From NCBI RefSeq assembly GCF_900496965.1, contig NZ_UFQB01000035.1, positions 1-55,556 on the forward strand: DNA of 55,556 bases, in the 5' to 3' direction. The notes beneath the pieces are model-generated. The model was given only the letters and a program-made list of their open reading frames with translations. It did no database searches and was not told the origin of the DNA. Below, one piece after another: positions 43,965 through 53,836 of this stretch; the stretch's first letter is position 1; each line of letters opens with the position of its first letter. This DNA comes from Achromobacter agilis. Its GTDB lineage: Bacteria > Pseudomonadota > Gammaproteobacteria > Burkholderiales > Burkholderiaceae_B. Made by a program: the position numbers and the translations under genes.

Positions 43965-45281
43965 TCAGGCGTCGCGGGCCAGGCGGATGCCCGAGAACTG
44001 CCAGCGGGCTTCGGGCGGGAAAAAGTTGCGGTAGCTCGGGCGGATGTGATCCCTGGGCGTGGCGCAGGAGCCGCCCCGCAACACGTACTGGCCGCACATG
44101 AACTTGCCGTTGTATTCGCCGACGGCTCCGGCGTCGGGCTTGAAGCCGGGATAGGCGTCATAAGCGCTGGACGTCCATTCCCAGGCGTCGCCGAAGAGCT
44201 GCACGGGGCCGCCCGACCCGTTGCGCACGGGGGCGGGGCGGGCATCCAGATGACCGTTTTCGAGCATGTTGGCACGGCCGGCGAGGGCGCCGTCGGGCAA
44301 CTGGCGCGCGGCATGTTCCCATTCCGCTTCGCGCGGCAGTCGCACGCGGGCCCAGCGGGCGTAGGCATCGGCCTCGAAATAGCTGACGTGGGTTACCGGG
44401 GCCTGCAGTTCCAGGTCCTGCATGCCGCGCAGCGTGAAAACGCGCCAGTCATCGCGCTGGCGCTCCCAGTAGAGCGGAGCCTGCCAGCCCTGGGCGCAGA
44501 CCAGGTCCCAGCCCAGGGACAGCCACAGTTCGGGTCGTTTGTAGCCGCCGTCTCGGATGAACGCCAGGTACTCGTGCTGTGTGACCAGGCGGTCGGCCAG
44601 GTAGAACGGCGTCAGCAGGACGTCGTGGGCGGGGCCTTCATTGTCGAAGCCGAAGCCGCGCCCGTCGTGACCGATGCGGGTGATGCCGCCGGCATAGCGG
44701 GTCCAGCCGGCGGGCGTGGCCGGGGGCAGTGCGGAAGGGCCCGGCGCTACGTAGACGGGCCGCAGCGGGTTGGCCGACAGCATATGCTTTACGTCGCTCA
44801 GGATCAGTTCCTGGTGCTGTTGTTCGTGGTTCAGGCCCAGTTCCAGCAGGGCATCGAAGTCCGGATCGTTGCCGCCCAGGCGCGAGATCAGCTCGTGCAT
44901 GGCGGCGTCGGCGTGCTGGCGATAGCGCAGCACCTCGCCGAGGGCGGGGCGCGACAGCAGGCCGCGCTGCGGGCGCGGGTGCTTGGCGCCGATCGCGTTG
45001 TAGTAAGAGTTGAACAGCATGCGGTATTGCGGATGGAACACCGCGTAGGACGGATGAAAGCGCGTCAGCAGGAAGGTCTCGAAGAACCAGGTCGTGTGCG
45101 CCAGATGCCACTTGACGGGGCTGCAGTCCGGCATGGACTGCACTTGGCAGTCCTCGGGGCTCAGCGGGGCGGCGAGGGCGGTGCTGGTCGTGCGCACGGC
45201 GTCGTACCGGTCGTGCTGGCCGGCCTGGCCGGCCGCGTACGGTCCGGTGGCGGGGTGGGTCAGCAGGCACGCAGGTTCCAT
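43965..45281 (-). CDS. egtB: ergothioneine biosynthesis protein EgtB (sulfoxide synthase)
   Basis: 438 residues. A non-heme iron enzyme that joins hercynine to a thiol (gamma-glutamylcysteine or cysteine) with O2 to form the sulfoxide. The N-terminal DinB_2 domain supplies the iron histidines (KWHLAHTTW and NHEQQHQELI). The C-terminal formylglycine-generating-enzyme-like domain has RLPREAEWEHAAR, GDAWEWTSSAYDAYPGFKPD and VLRGGSCATPRDHIRPSYRNFF. It is 35 bp downstream of egtD, with GGAGG before ATG 45281. No EgtA, C or E is nearby, so the thiol donor and lyase are unknown. Confidence 0.94.
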   Translation of the reverse strand: MEPACLLTHPATGPYAAGQAGQHDRYDAVRTTSTALAAPLSPEDCQVQSMPDCSPVKWHLAHTTWFFETFLLTRFHPSYAVFHPQYRMLFNSYYNAIGAKHPRPQRGLLSRPALGEVLRYRQHADAAMHELISRLGGNDPDFDALLELGLNHEQQHQELILSDVKHMLSANPLRPVYVAPGPSALPPATPAGWTRYAGGITRIGHDGRGFGFDNEGPAHDVLLTPFYLADRLVTQHEYLAFIRDGGYKRPELWLSLGWDLVCAQGWQAPLYWERQRDDWRVFTLRGMQDLELQAPVTHVSYFEADAYARWARVRLPREAEWEHAARQLPDGALAGRANMLENGHLDARPAPVRNGSGGPVQLFGDAWEWTSSAYDAYPGFKPDAGAVGEYNGKFMCGQYVLRGGSCATPRDHIRPSYRNFFPPEARWQFSGIRLARDA

Positions 45282-45316
45282 GGCGATCCTCCAGTGGCGG
45301 GTGGGGAAAGCCCGCG

Positions 45317-46294
45317 TCAGGCGCGGGCGCTGAAAATAGAGAACCAGCCGCGGGAATCGGACCAGTGCGCAACATCGCGATAGCCGGCGCTGGCGAGCAG
45401 GCCGGCAAAAGACGGCGGGGTGAATTTGTAGGAATTCTCGGTGTGGATGCGCTCGCCGGCGCCGAATTCGCGTTGGCCGCCCGGCCAGGCCACACGGACC
45501 GCCCGTTGCGCTTCCAGGTGCATTTCGATGCGCGATCTGGCGCTATTGAAGAGCGCCACGTGGCGCCAGTCGTCCACGTCGAAATCGGCGCCGAGCACGC
45601 TGTTTACGTGGCGCAGCAGGTTCAGGTTGAAGGCCGCGGTCAGGTGCAGCGCGTCGTCGTAGGCCGGTTCCAGCACCTGTCTGGGTTTGACGCCGTCTAC
45701 ACCGACCAGCAGCCCGCCGCCTTCGCACTGGCCGCGTATCCGCTGCAGCATGGCGTGCGCGTCCTCGGGGCTAAGATTGCCGATGCTGGATCCGGGATAG
45801 AAGAACAGGCGCTGTTCGGCGGGGATGCCGGCGGGCAGGGCCAGCGCATGCGTGAAATCCTGTCCGATGGCGGTGATCTGCAAGTCGGGATACGAGAGCC
45901 GCAGCCGGCGCACCGCGGACTGCAGATAGTCGGCGGAGATATCGATGGGCACGTAGTGGCGGGGGCGCAGGCTGGGGAAGAGGCGTTCGGCCTTGACGCA
46001 GTCGCCCGCGCCCAGGTCGATCATCGATTGCACGGGGCCGATGTGGCGGGCGATGTCGGCGCCGTGGCGCTGGAAGATCTCCGCTTCGCACCGGGTCGGG
46101 TAGTACTCCGGCAACTGGGTAATGGCCGTGAAAAGGGCCGAGCCGAGCGCGTCGTACAGGAACTTGGGATCGACGTGGGCCGGATGGTCCATCAGCCCGT
46201 CGCGCAGTTCGATCTGTTCAGGACTGGGGTGCTGCAGGTGCCGTCCGATGAATTCCGGCGCGGCGGGGGTAAACAGGGTGGAAGGGGAAACCAT
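45317..46294 (-). CDS. egtD: L-histidine N(alpha)-methyltransferase EgtD
   Basis: A 325-residue SAM-dependent enzyme that trimethylates histidine to hercynine, the first step of ergothioneine synthesis. Sequence marks are PKFLYDALGSALFTAITQLP-type N-terminus, the SAM motif MIDLGAGDCVKAERLF, FFYPGSSIGNLSPEDAHAML and the conserved YDDALHLTAAFNLNLLRHVN, MHLEAQ and IHTENSYKF. Length is typical. ATG 46294 has AAGGAA eight bases upstream. It is the first gene of the egtD-egtB operon. Confidence 0.95.
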   Translation of the reverse strand: MVSPSTLFTPAAPEFIGRHLQHPSPEQIELRDGLMDHPAHVDPKFLYDALGSALFTAITQLPEYYPTRCEAEIFQRHGADIARHIGPVQSMIDLGAGDCVKAERLFPSLRPRHYVPIDISADYLQSAVRRLRLSYPDLQITAIGQDFTHALALPAGIPAEQRLFFYPGSSIGNLSPEDAHAMLQRIRGQCEGGGLLVGVDGVKPRQVLEPAYDDALHLTAAFNLNLLRHVNSVLGADFDVDDWRHVALFNSARSRIEMHLEAQRAVRVAWPGGQREFGAGERIHTENSYKFTPPSFAGLLASAGYRDVAHWSDSRGWFSIFSARA

Positions 46295-46618
46295 GCGTTC
46301 AGTTCCTTTTTTCGAGGGGGGTGAAGCGCATTGCAAAGGTCTATTGTGGCGGCGATAGGGGTTGCGGTGTCAAGCGCTAAGCCGCTGAATGCAATGGACT
46401 TTTACGAAATCGGGTAGCCCCGTCCGGGCGAGGCGGGCGCGCCGTGCAGGGAAGGCTTGCGGAACGCTCTTTCCCCGCTGAAATATCGGATTACGGCTGG
46501 TTGCCAACGCTCTGGCGGCGCGGCGCAATGGCCGCCACAATGGAGATGGGCCTGGCGGAGCGCGCGGCCGCGTGCGGAGGCAGGCCCGACACCCCTCAAA
46601 CAATCACAAGGAGCGACC
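46295..46618. other. 324-bp divergent region between egtD and the DUF883 gene
   Basis: It holds the promoters of both operons. A TTGACA-like box reads on the minus strand at 46373-46368 (TGTCAA on plus), but no -10 at a normal distance is clear. No open frame here is supported. Confidence 0.4.
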
Positions 46619-46954
46619 ATGAACCGAAAGCATCAACGTGCCGAAATGGCTTTGCACCGCGAACGGGTGAGCGACAGCTTCGAGGAACTGCTGGCGGGCA
46701 CGGAAGACCTGCTGCGCTCGACGGCGTCGTATACGGGCTCCGAGATCGAGGCGGCGCGCGCGCGCCTGCGGCGCCAGATGGCCGAGGCGCGTGAATCCGC
46801 GGCCGAGTGGCCGGGCGTGGCGCGGGAGCGCGCGCGCCGGGCGAGCCTCTATGCCGATGAGTACGTGCATGAACATGCCTGGAAATCGGTGGGCGTAGCG
46901 GCGCTGGTCGGCGCCTTGCTCGGATGCTTCCTCATGTCGGGCGGCCGGCGCTAA
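46619..46954 (+). CDS. DUF883 (ElaB/YqjD-type) membrane-anchored protein
   Basis: 111 residues. The N-terminal part is a charged helix (SDSFEELLAGTEDLLRSTAS, then EIEAARARLRRQMAEARESA). A C-terminal transmembrane anchor SVGVAALVGALLGCFLMSGG ends in RR. The family binds ribosomes in E. coli and is stress-induced. AAGGAG lies seven bases before ATG 46619. It is 11 bp upstream of the phospholipase D gene and probably co-transcribed with it. Confidence 0.9.
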   Translation: MNRKHQRAEMALHRERVSDSFEELLAGTEDLLRSTASYTGSEIEAARARLRRQMAEARESAAEWPGVARERARRASLYADEYVHEHAWKSVGVAALVGALLGCFLMSGGRR

Positions 46955-46965
46955 GCCTTGCGCTC

Positions 46966-48426
46966 ATGAGGTCGCCTCCGGTTGCGCGCCGGCCCCGACC
47001 GTGGCCGGACGGGGCGTCCTGGCTGCCCGGCATCCTCCGGTGGGCGCGGGCCCTGCCGCTGGCCTGTGCCGCGCTGCTGGCCGCCTGCGCCAGTGTGCCG
47101 GATGCGCAAGAGCGCCAGGAACGTCAGGCGCAGGCCGCCCAATCCGCCGATGCGGCGCTCGACAGTTACCGCCGCGGACAAGGCATCGCCGCGGATCCCG
47201 GAACGCCCAAGGACGATTTCCTGGCGCGCCATCTTGCCGTCGAACAGGCCGTCAGCGGCGAGCCCCTGGTCGCGGGCAACCGCGTCAGGCTGCTGGTCGA
47301 CGGCCCCAGCACCTACCAGGCCATGCTGCGTTCCATCGGGCAGGCGCGCCGGTACGTGCACATGGAAACCTATATTTTCGATGACGACGCGGAGGGCGCG
47401 CGCTTCGCCGAAGCGCTGATCGCGGCGCGCAACCGCGGGGCCGAGGTGTCCCTGATGGTCGACGCGGTCGGCACGCTCAAAACGCCCGACACCTTGTTCA
47501 AGCGCCTGCGCGACGCGGGCGTGCAGGTAGCCGTTTTCAATCCGGTTAATCCGGTCCGCGCCCGTGCCGGATGGTCGCCGAACCAGCGCAACCACCGCAA
47601 GGTGCTGGTGGTGGACGGCAAGGTCGGCTACCTGGGCGGCATCAACGTCAGCAGCGTGTACGAGTCCTCGCCCGGTTCCGCGTCGGGATCCGGCGCGTCG
47701 AAGACGGACGCGGCGGCGACCGGAGACGCCCAGGCTGCGCCCTGGCGCGATACGCACCTGCGCATCGAGGGGCCCGCGGTGGCGCAGCTGGAAGCGGTCA
47801 TCCAGGCGGGGTGGGAGTCGCAGGCCAAGGAGCCGATGAAGGGCGGCGGCTCGTACGTGGCGCCCCCTTCGGGCGCGACGAGCGTGCGGATACTGGCCAA
47901 CCAGCCGGACCGCCGCGACGGCTACACGGTCTACCTGACGCTGATGTCGGCGTTCGAGAGCGCGCAGCAGTCCATCCACATCACAATGGCGTACTTCGTT
48001 CCCGATCCCGCGTTCATCGAGGTCCTGAGCGCGGCCGCGCGCCGCGGCGTGGACGTGGCGTTGGTGCTGCCGGGCTTCAGCGATTCGTCATTGGTTTTCC
48101 ATGCGGGCCGTTCGCATTACGCCGACCTGCTGGAGGCGGGCGTAAAGCTTTACGAGCGGCGCGATGCCTTGCTGCACGCCAAGACCGCGGTCGTGGACGG
48201 CGTGTGGTCCACCGTGGGATCGAGCAATATGGATTGGCGCAGCTTTGCCTTGAACTACGAAATCAACGCCGTGGTGCTGGGGCCGGATTTCGCGGGCGAA
48301 ATGGAGGCGCTGTTCCAGCGCGATGTCGCCGATTCGGTGCGCATTACGCCCGAGGCCTGGAAGGCCCGGGGCGTGGGCGACCGCTACATGGAGTTCTTCT
48401 CGCGCATGTTCGAGCGCTGGTTGTAG
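46966..48426 (+). CDS. phospholipase D / cardiolipin synthase-family lipoprotein
   Basis: 486 residues with two PLD HxKxxxxD motifs: NHRKVLVVDGKVGYLGG (about 205-221) and LLHAKTAVVDGVWSTVGSSN (about 404-423). This makes it a bacterial cardiolipin synthase or phospholipase D. The N-terminal basic stretch and LPLACAALLAACASV give a lipobox Cys, so it is likely a membrane lipoprotein facing the periplasm. A Ser/Gly/Ala-rich insertion (SSPGSASGSGASKTDAAATG) breaks the first PLD domain. The start at 46966 is the first ATG after the DUF883 stop. Confidence 0.88.
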   Translation: MRSPPVARRPRPWPDGASWLPGILRWARALPLACAALLAACASVPDAQERQERQAQAAQSADAALDSYRRGQGIAADPGTPKDDFLARHLAVEQAVSGEPLVAGNRVRLLVDGPSTYQAMLRSIGQARRYVHMETYIFDDDAEGARFAEALIAARNRGAEVSLMVDAVGTLKTPDTLFKRLRDAGVQVAVFNPVNPVRARAGWSPNQRNHRKVLVVDGKVGYLGGINVSSVYESSPGSASGSGASKTDAAATGDAQAAPWRDTHLRIEGPAVAQLEAVIQAGWESQAKEPMKGGGSYVAPPSGATSVRILANQPDRRDGYTVYLTLMSAFESAQQSIHITMAYFVPDPAFIEVLSAAARRGVDVALVLPGFSDSSLVFHAGRSHYADLLEAGVKLYERRDALLHAKTAVVDGVWSTVGSSNMDWRSFALNYEINAVVLGPDFAGEMEALFQRDVADSVRITPEAWKARGVGDRYMEFFSRMFERWL

Positions 48427-48435
48427 CGCAGCCGA

Positions 48436-50109
48436 TCAGGCGCGGGCGGCTGCGGCCGGCGCGGCTTGGGCGGCATGCTCCTGCGCCAGCGCCGTGGTGA
48501 TGTCGCGCGTCGGCTGGAACGAGTTGGCCTGGGCCATGGCCCAGCCGGCGCGGAACACCTGGTGCCGGAATTCGCCGCGCAGCAGCTCGCCGGGCGCCAG
48601 CTCGGGAAACAGCGCGGACAACAGCCGGATCTCGCTGGGCGAGATCCGGCGCGCGATGTGGTGCGGTCGGAGCTGGCCGGGGTGCGTCAGGCCGGCGGCG
48701 GCTAGCAGCTCGGCCAGCGCATGCAGTGTGTTGCGATGGAAGTTGGCCACGCGCTGCGCCTTGTCCGGCACGACCAGCGCGCGTTGGCGCAGCGGGTCCT
48801 GCGTGGTGACGCCGGTAGGGCATTTGCCGGTATGGCAGGCCTGGGCCTGGATGCAGCCGATGGCGAACATGAAGCCGCGCGCGGCGTTGCACCAGTCCGC
48901 TCCCATGGCCATGACGCGGGCCATGTCGAAGGCGGTGATGACCTTGCCCGACGCGCCCAGCTTGATGCGGTCGCGCAGGTTCACGCCGATCAGCGTGTTG
49001 TGGACCAGGCGCAGCGCCTCGCGCAGGGGCGTGCCGACGTGGTCGACGAACTCCACCGGCGCCGCGCCGGTTCCGCCTTCGGCGCCGTCGACCACGATGA
49101 AGTCCGGCGTGATGCCGGTTTCGAGCATGGCCTTGACGATGGCGAACCACTCCCAGGGATGGCCCACGCAGAATTTGAAGCCCACCGGCTTGCCGCCGGA
49201 CAGCTCGCGCAGGCGCGCCACGAATTTCATCAGGCCGATGGGGGAGTCGAAGGCGGAGTGGGTGGCCGGCGAGTTGCAGTCCTGCCAGGGGGCGACGCCG
49301 CGCGCCTCGGCGATCTCGGGCGTGACCTTGCCCGCGGGCAGGATGCCGCCGTGCCCGGGCTTGGCGCCCTGGGACAGCTTGATCTCGATCATCTTGACCT
49401 GCGGCGTACAGGCGTTCTTGACGAAGGCCTCTTCCGAGAACGCGCCATGCTCGTCGCGGCAGCCGAAATAGCCCGAGCCGATATTCCAGACCAGGCTGCC
49501 CCCGGGCTGGCGGTGATAGCGGCTGATGCCGCCCTCGCCGGTGTCGTGCGCGAAGTCGCCCTGGCGCGCGCCTTCGTTCAGGGCCAGGACGGCGTTGGCC
49601 GACAGCGCGCCGAAGCTCATCGCCGATACGTTGAAGGCCGACATGGAATAGGGCTGCGTGCAGTCGGGGCCGCCCACGGTGACGCGGAAGTCGGTGTCGT
49701 CGATGCGCGAGGGCGACATGGAATGGTTGATCCATTCGTAGCGGTCGCCGTAGACGTCTTCCTGCGTGCCGAAGGGGCGTTTGTCGATCTCGCGCTTGGC
49801 GCGCTGGTAGACGATGGAGCGTTGCGCGCGCGAGAACGGCGCCGCCTGCGTATCGTCTTCGAGGAAGTACTGGCGGATCTCGGGGCGGATGAATTCGAAA
49901 AGGAAGCGCAGGTTGCCCAGGACCGGATAGTTGCGCCGGATGGCGTGGCGGGTCTGGATCAGGTCATACACGCCCAGCGCGCCCAGGAGCGCCAGCGGCA
50001 CAGCGATCCACAGCCACCAGGCGGAGCTTGCGAAGGCCAGGGCGGCGGTGACCGCCGCGCCCGCCAAGGTCAACAGAAAAGCCGTATAGCGGCCGAAAAT
50101 CCAGCTCAT
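48436..50109 (-). CDS. membrane-anchored FMN-binding glutamate synthase-like protein
   Basis: 557 residues. Two N-terminal transmembrane helices (FLLTLAGAAVTAALAFASSA and WWLWIAVPLALLGALGVYDL) precede a domain matching the FMN/Fe-S core of GltB: AMSFGALSANAVLALNEGAR, GEGGISRYHRQPGGSLVWNI and GAKPGHGGILPAGKV. The cysteine motif is C-x5-C-x4-C in CIQAQACHTGKCPTGV, as for a 3Fe-4S cluster. It lacks the amidotransferase domain and any GltD partner. Reaction unknown. The start at 50109 has GGAG six bases upstream; an ATG at 50115 is close. Confidence 0.85.
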   Translation of the reverse strand: MSWIFGRYTAFLLTLAGAAVTAALAFASSAWWLWIAVPLALLGALGVYDLIQTRHAIRRNYPVLGNLRFLFEFIRPEIRQYFLEDDTQAAPFSRAQRSIVYQRAKREIDKRPFGTQEDVYGDRYEWINHSMSPSRIDDTDFRVTVGGPDCTQPYSMSAFNVSAMSFGALSANAVLALNEGARQGDFAHDTGEGGISRYHRQPGGSLVWNIGSGYFGCRDEHGAFSEEAFVKNACTPQVKMIEIKLSQGAKPGHGGILPAGKVTPEIAEARGVAPWQDCNSPATHSAFDSPIGLMKFVARLRELSGGKPVGFKFCVGHPWEWFAIVKAMLETGITPDFIVVDGAEGGTGAAPVEFVDHVGTPLREALRLVHNTLIGVNLRDRIKLGASGKVITAFDMARVMAMGADWCNAARGFMFAIGCIQAQACHTGKCPTGVTTQDPLRQRALVVPDKAQRVANFHRNTLHALAELLAAAGLTHPGQLRPHHIARRISPSEIRLLSALFPELAPGELLRGEFRHQVFRAGWAMAQANSFQPTRDITTALAQEHAAQAAPAAAARA

Positions 50110-50193
50110 GTCCATCTCCGTATTTCGGGATGGAGCAACCATACACCAGCTACGGGCCCCCGCGACGGGGAGGCGTAGCTGGAATACTGTTTC

Positions 50194-51420
50194 TCAGCAG
50201 CTGGATGCCGACGGCGTTTTCTCGACCGCCAGGCCGAAAGCCGGGCGCAGCCGCACGCCGAGGGCGCTGCCCGCGAAGGCGGCGGGCAGCCACAACCAGG
50301 CGTGCAGGCTGCCCGACAGGATGCCGCTGAAATAGGCGCCGATGTTGCAGCCGAAGGCCAGGCGGGCGCCGTAGCCCAACAGCAGGCCGCCGATGACCGC
50401 GCCGGCCAGCGACCGGGCCGGCACTTTCCAGATGGGCGCGAACTTGCCGGCCGCGCTGGCGGCGGCGAGCGCGCCCAGCATCAGGCCGATGTCCATAACG
50501 GTCGTGACGTCCTGGCGCAGCGGCGCGGCCAGCGACGGCTGCTTAGCCCAGTAGGCCCAGGTGGCCACGTCGCCGCCGACGGCGTCCAGGGTCTTGGCGC
50601 CCCACAGCGCGAAGGCGGACGTGATGCCCCAGGGCCGACCGGCCAGCGCCAGCGTGATGAAGTTCAGCACGACCAGGGCTATGCCGCCCCAGATCAGCGG
50701 CCAGGGACCTTGCAGCAGGGAGCCGGGCCGTGCGGTGCGCGAGGCAAACGAAATTACGTGGCCGTGGCGGCGCTTTTCCAGCGCCGTGACGGCCCAGGCG
50801 ATCAGCGCGAAAACAGCCAGGTTCGCGATGAGCGCGGGCGCCAGGCCCCAGGTCTTGATGAGGGAGGTCGGCGCAAGCGCCGGCAGATTCGACCACCAGC
50901 CGAAGTTGGCGGTGGCGATGACCGAGCCCACGATGAAAAACAGCAGCGTGACCAGCATGCGGGTATTGCCGCCGCCGACCGCGAACAGCGTGCCCGACGC
51001 GCAGCCGCCGCCCAATTGCATGCCGATGCCGAACAGGAAGGCGCCCAGCACTACCGACACGCCCGGCGGCGATACGAAACCGCTGACCGGCTGGCCGAAA
51101 AGCGTGCCAGCGGCCAGGAAAGGGAAGAACAGCAGCACGCCCGCGCCCAGCATGAGCATCTGTGCGCGCAACCCGGCGCCGCGGCGGTCCGAGACGAAGA
51201 CGCGCCAGGCTTGCGTGAAACCGAAGGAGGCGTGGTAGAGCGTGACGCCCAGCAGGGCGCCGACGATCCAGAGCGCGCCTTGGCGCCAGCTGACGGTCTG
51301 GTTCAGGTACAGCGCGCCGGCCAGCACCAGCAGCAGGGCGATCCATAGCGGCTTGTGGTTGATCCGGATCGGGGGCAGGGCCGAGGAAGGCAGGGGAAGG
51401 GTCGAAGCGTTGGCGCTCAT
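50194..51420 (-). CDS. YeeE/YedE-family (TsuA-like) sulfur compound transporter
   Basis: 408 residues with about ten transmembrane helices. Two conserved cysteine loops, LGGGCASGTLFAVGGG and LAFGCNIGAYFSGILSG, are those that handle thiosulfate in TsuA-type permeases. It is a full-length fused protein rather than a YeeE/YedE half. ATG 51420 has AGGA nine bases upstream. No sulfur-metabolism enzyme is adjacent. The protein ends in a cysteine (SASSC). Confidence 0.87.
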   Translation of the reverse strand: MSANASTLPLPSSALPPIRINHKPLWIALLLVLAGALYLNQTVSWRQGALWIVGALLGVTLYHASFGFTQAWRVFVSDRRGAGLRAQMLMLGAGVLLFFPFLAAGTLFGQPVSGFVSPPGVSVVLGAFLFGIGMQLGGGCASGTLFAVGGGNTRMLVTLLFFIVGSVIATANFGWWSNLPALAPTSLIKTWGLAPALIANLAVFALIAWAVTALEKRRHGHVISFASRTARPGSLLQGPWPLIWGGIALVVLNFITLALAGRPWGITSAFALWGAKTLDAVGGDVATWAYWAKQPSLAAPLRQDVTTVMDIGLMLGALAAASAAGKFAPIWKVPARSLAGAVIGGLLLGYGARLAFGCNIGAYFSGILSGSLHAWLWLPAAFAGSALGVRLRPAFGLAVEKTPSASSC

Positions 51421-51572
51421 GGATGAGTCCTGGGGGAATACGTAGAAATGCAAACGGGCGCGAGGCCGCACCCGTGGGATGCCTGAAAGTCTAAGGCGTG
51501 CGGTAAATCTCTCAAAGCATCAATTTGTGCTCTTTAAATAACTACAAGTAATATAAATGCCCGCCGCTGGGC

Positions 51573-52853
51573 TTATTGCAGCCGCCACACCAGCGCGGCC
51601 AGCGTCAGCAGCAGCACGGGCAGGGTCAACACGATCCCGACGCGGAAGTAGTAGCCCCAGGTGATGCGCAGGCCTTTGCGCGCCAGCACGTGCAGCCACA
51701 GCAGTGTCGCCAGGCTGCCGATCGGCGTGATCTTGGGGCCGAGGTCGCTGCCGATGATGTTGGCGTAGATCATGGCGTCCCGGACCGGTCCGGTGGCGCT
51801 GGTGTCCGCGATGGACAGCGCGCCCACCAGCACGGTCGGCAGGTTGTTCATGACGGACGACAGGAAGGCGGTGATGAGGCCGGTGCCGAGCGCCGCGCCC
51901 CAGAGGCCATATGCCGCGCAGCGGTCCAACACCTGCGCCAGGTGCGCGGTCAGGCCGGCGTTGCGCAGCCCGTAGACCACCAGGTACATGCCCAGCGAAA
52001 AAATGACGATGTGCCAGGGCGCTTCGCGCATGATGCGCCGCGTGCCCACGATGTGCTGGCGGCCGGCGATCAACAGCAGGCCCAGCGCGCCCGCGGCGGC
52101 GATGGCGCTGACGGGGATGCCCAGCGGTTCCAGGATGAAGAAGCCCGCCAGCAGCAGTCCCAGCACGACCCAGCCGGCGCGGAACGTGGTGAGGTCCCGG
52201 ATGGCGGAGGCGGGCGCCGGCAGCTGGCTCACGTCGTAGCGCGGCGGAATGCTCCGATGGAAGAACAGCAGCAGGACCGCCAGCGTGGACGCCACTGCCA
52301 TCAGGTTCACCGGCAGCATCACCGAAGCGTACTCGCCGAAGCCGATGCTGAAAAAGTCCGCCGAGACGATGTTGACCAGGTTGGACACGATGAGCGCGAT
52401 GCTGCCCGTGTCGGCGATGAAGCCCGCGGCCATGACGAAGGCCAGTGAAGCGCCGGGCCCGAAGCCCAGCGCCAGCAGCATTTCCATGACGATGGGCGTG
52501 AGGATCAGCGCCGCGCCGTCGTTGGCGAACAGCGCGGACACGGCCGCGCCCAGCAGAACGATCAGCACGAACAGGAGCCGGCCCCGTCCGCCACCCCAGC
52601 GCGCCACATGCAGCGCCGACCATTCGAAGAAGCCGGCCTCGTCCAGGATCAGGCTGGTGACGATGATGGCGATGAAGGTCGCGGTGGCGTTCCAGACGAT
52701 GCGCCAGACGTCGGCGATGTCGGCCAGGTGGACCACGCCCGTGGCCAGCGCGAGCGCGGCACCGAGCACCGCGCTCCAGCCGATGGACAGGCCCCTGGGC
52801 TGCCAGATGACCAGCGTGATGGTGAGAATGAATATGGCGGCGGCGAGCAGCAT
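51573..52853 (-). CDS. ArsB/SLC13-type anion permease
   Basis: 426 residues with about 11-12 transmembrane helices. The arsenite/anion permease pattern is [38 protein letters not shown] and the late [20 protein letters not shown] with [20 protein letters not shown]. Length matches ArsB (429). No arsR, arsC or arsA gene is present, so arsenic transport is not established. ATG 52853 is preferred as the first start of the conserved domain; the longer frame upstream overlaps the AEC gene. Confidence 0.83.
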   Translation of the reverse strand: MLLAAAIFILTITLVIWQPRGLSIGWSAVLGAALALATGVVHLADIADVWRIVWNATATFIAIIVTSLILDEAGFFEWSALHVARWGGGRGRLLFVLIVLLGAAVSALFANDGAALILTPIVMEMLLALGFGPGASLAFVMAAGFIADTGSIALIVSNLVNIVSADFFSIGFGEYASVMLPVNLMAVASTLAVLLLFFHRSIPPRYDVSQLPAPASAIRDLTTFRAGWVVLGLLLAGFFILEPLGIPVSAIAAAGALGLLLIAGRQHIVGTRRIMREAPWHIVIFSLGMYLVVYGLRNAGLTAHLAQVLDRCAAYGLWGAALGTGLITAFLSSVMNNLPTVLVGALSIADTSATGPVRDAMIYANIIGSDLGPKITPIGSLATLLWLHVLARKGLRITWGYYFRVGIVLTLPVLLLTLAALVWRLQ

Positions 52854-52864
52854 GGAGGAAGACT

Positions 52865-53809
52865 TCAGGAGAGCGGGTGCGCGCTGATCCAGGCGACGAG
52901 CAGGCTTACGGTCAGCACCGAAGCCACGGTGCTGACCAGAATGGCGCGCGAGGTCACGCGGGCATCGCGGCCGTACATCGAGGCCAGCATGAAGGGACCG
53001 GTGCCGATAGGCAGGGCGCTCATCAGCACGGCGGTCCAGGCCCACATGGGCGGCATGGGGAATACGTAAAAGGCCAGGACCGCAGTGACGGCGGGCTGCA
53101 GCAGCAGCTTGCCGGCAACCAGGCGCAGCACGCCCGGCCCGGAGCTGGACGTTTCTGTCTGCGCCAGGAACAAGCCGATAGTGACCAGCGCGCACGGGCT
53201 GGCGGATGCGCCCAGCAGCGACACGTAGCGGTCCAGGCCTTCCGGCAGGCGCAGCCCGGTGAATGCCCAGGCCAGGCCCAGCACCGGCGCTGCCAGCAGC
53301 GGATTGCGCATCAGCGCGCGCCCGACCTTGAGCAGGGTGGAGCGCAGGCTGGGCGCCTGCTGGCGGTCGAACTCGATGAGCGCGATGGCGAAGCCGAACA
53401 GCACGCTTGCGGTGAGCAGGGTGGTGAAGGTGGCGGGCGCCAGGCTTTCCGCGCCGAACAGCGCCAGGCACAGCGGGATGCCCATGTAGCCGGCGTTGGC
53501 GTAGGAGGCGGCCAGGCCCTGGATGCTGCGGTCGGTCAGCGCCGGCTGCATGCGCCGGGCCCCCAGGAACGACGCCAGGAACGTGGCGGCGATGCCGCCG
53601 GCGAAGGCGGCGACGAAGCCCCAGTGCGCCGTCTGCGCCAGATCCACCTGCGTCATGGCGCGAAACAGCAGCGCGGGCAGCGACAGGTATACGACATAGC
53701 GGTTCAGCGCATCGGTGGCGGCGGGCCCGAGGATGCGCCAGCGAGCAGCCAGCCAGCCGGTCAGGATCAGGGCGAAGACCGGCAGGGCGGCGGTAATGAC
53801 GGCGTTCAT
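52865..53809 (-). CDS. AEC-family (auxin efflux carrier-like) transporter
   Basis: 314 residues with ten transmembrane helices. Characteristic regions are [37 protein letters not shown] and [20 protein letters not shown]. Bacterial members carry malate, malonate and other anions. It ends 11 bp before the ArsB-like start and is likely in one operon with it. ATG 53809 begins [16 protein letters not shown]. Confidence 0.9.
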   Translation of the reverse strand: MNAVITAALPVFALILTGWLAARWRILGPAATDALNRYVVYLSLPALLFRAMTQVDLAQTAHWGFVAAFAGGIAATFLASFLGARRMQPALTDRSIQGLAASYANAGYMGIPLCLALFGAESLAPATFTTLLTASVLFGFAIALIEFDRQQAPSLRSTLLKVGRALMRNPLLAAPVLGLAWAFTGLRLPEGLDRYVSLLGASASPCALVTIGLFLAQTETSSSGPGVLRLVAGKLLLQPAVTAVLAFYVFPMPPMWAWTAVLMSALPIGTGPFMLASMYGRDARVTSRAILVSTVASVLTVSLLVAWISAHPLS

Positions 53810-53836
53810 GGGCAGGCTTGCGGGACGGCGCTCATT

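Noticed and set aside
51573..53471. A longer 632-codon ArsB-like protein
   Set aside because: The first 200 codons lie within the AEC gene in another frame; the conserved permease begins at 52853.
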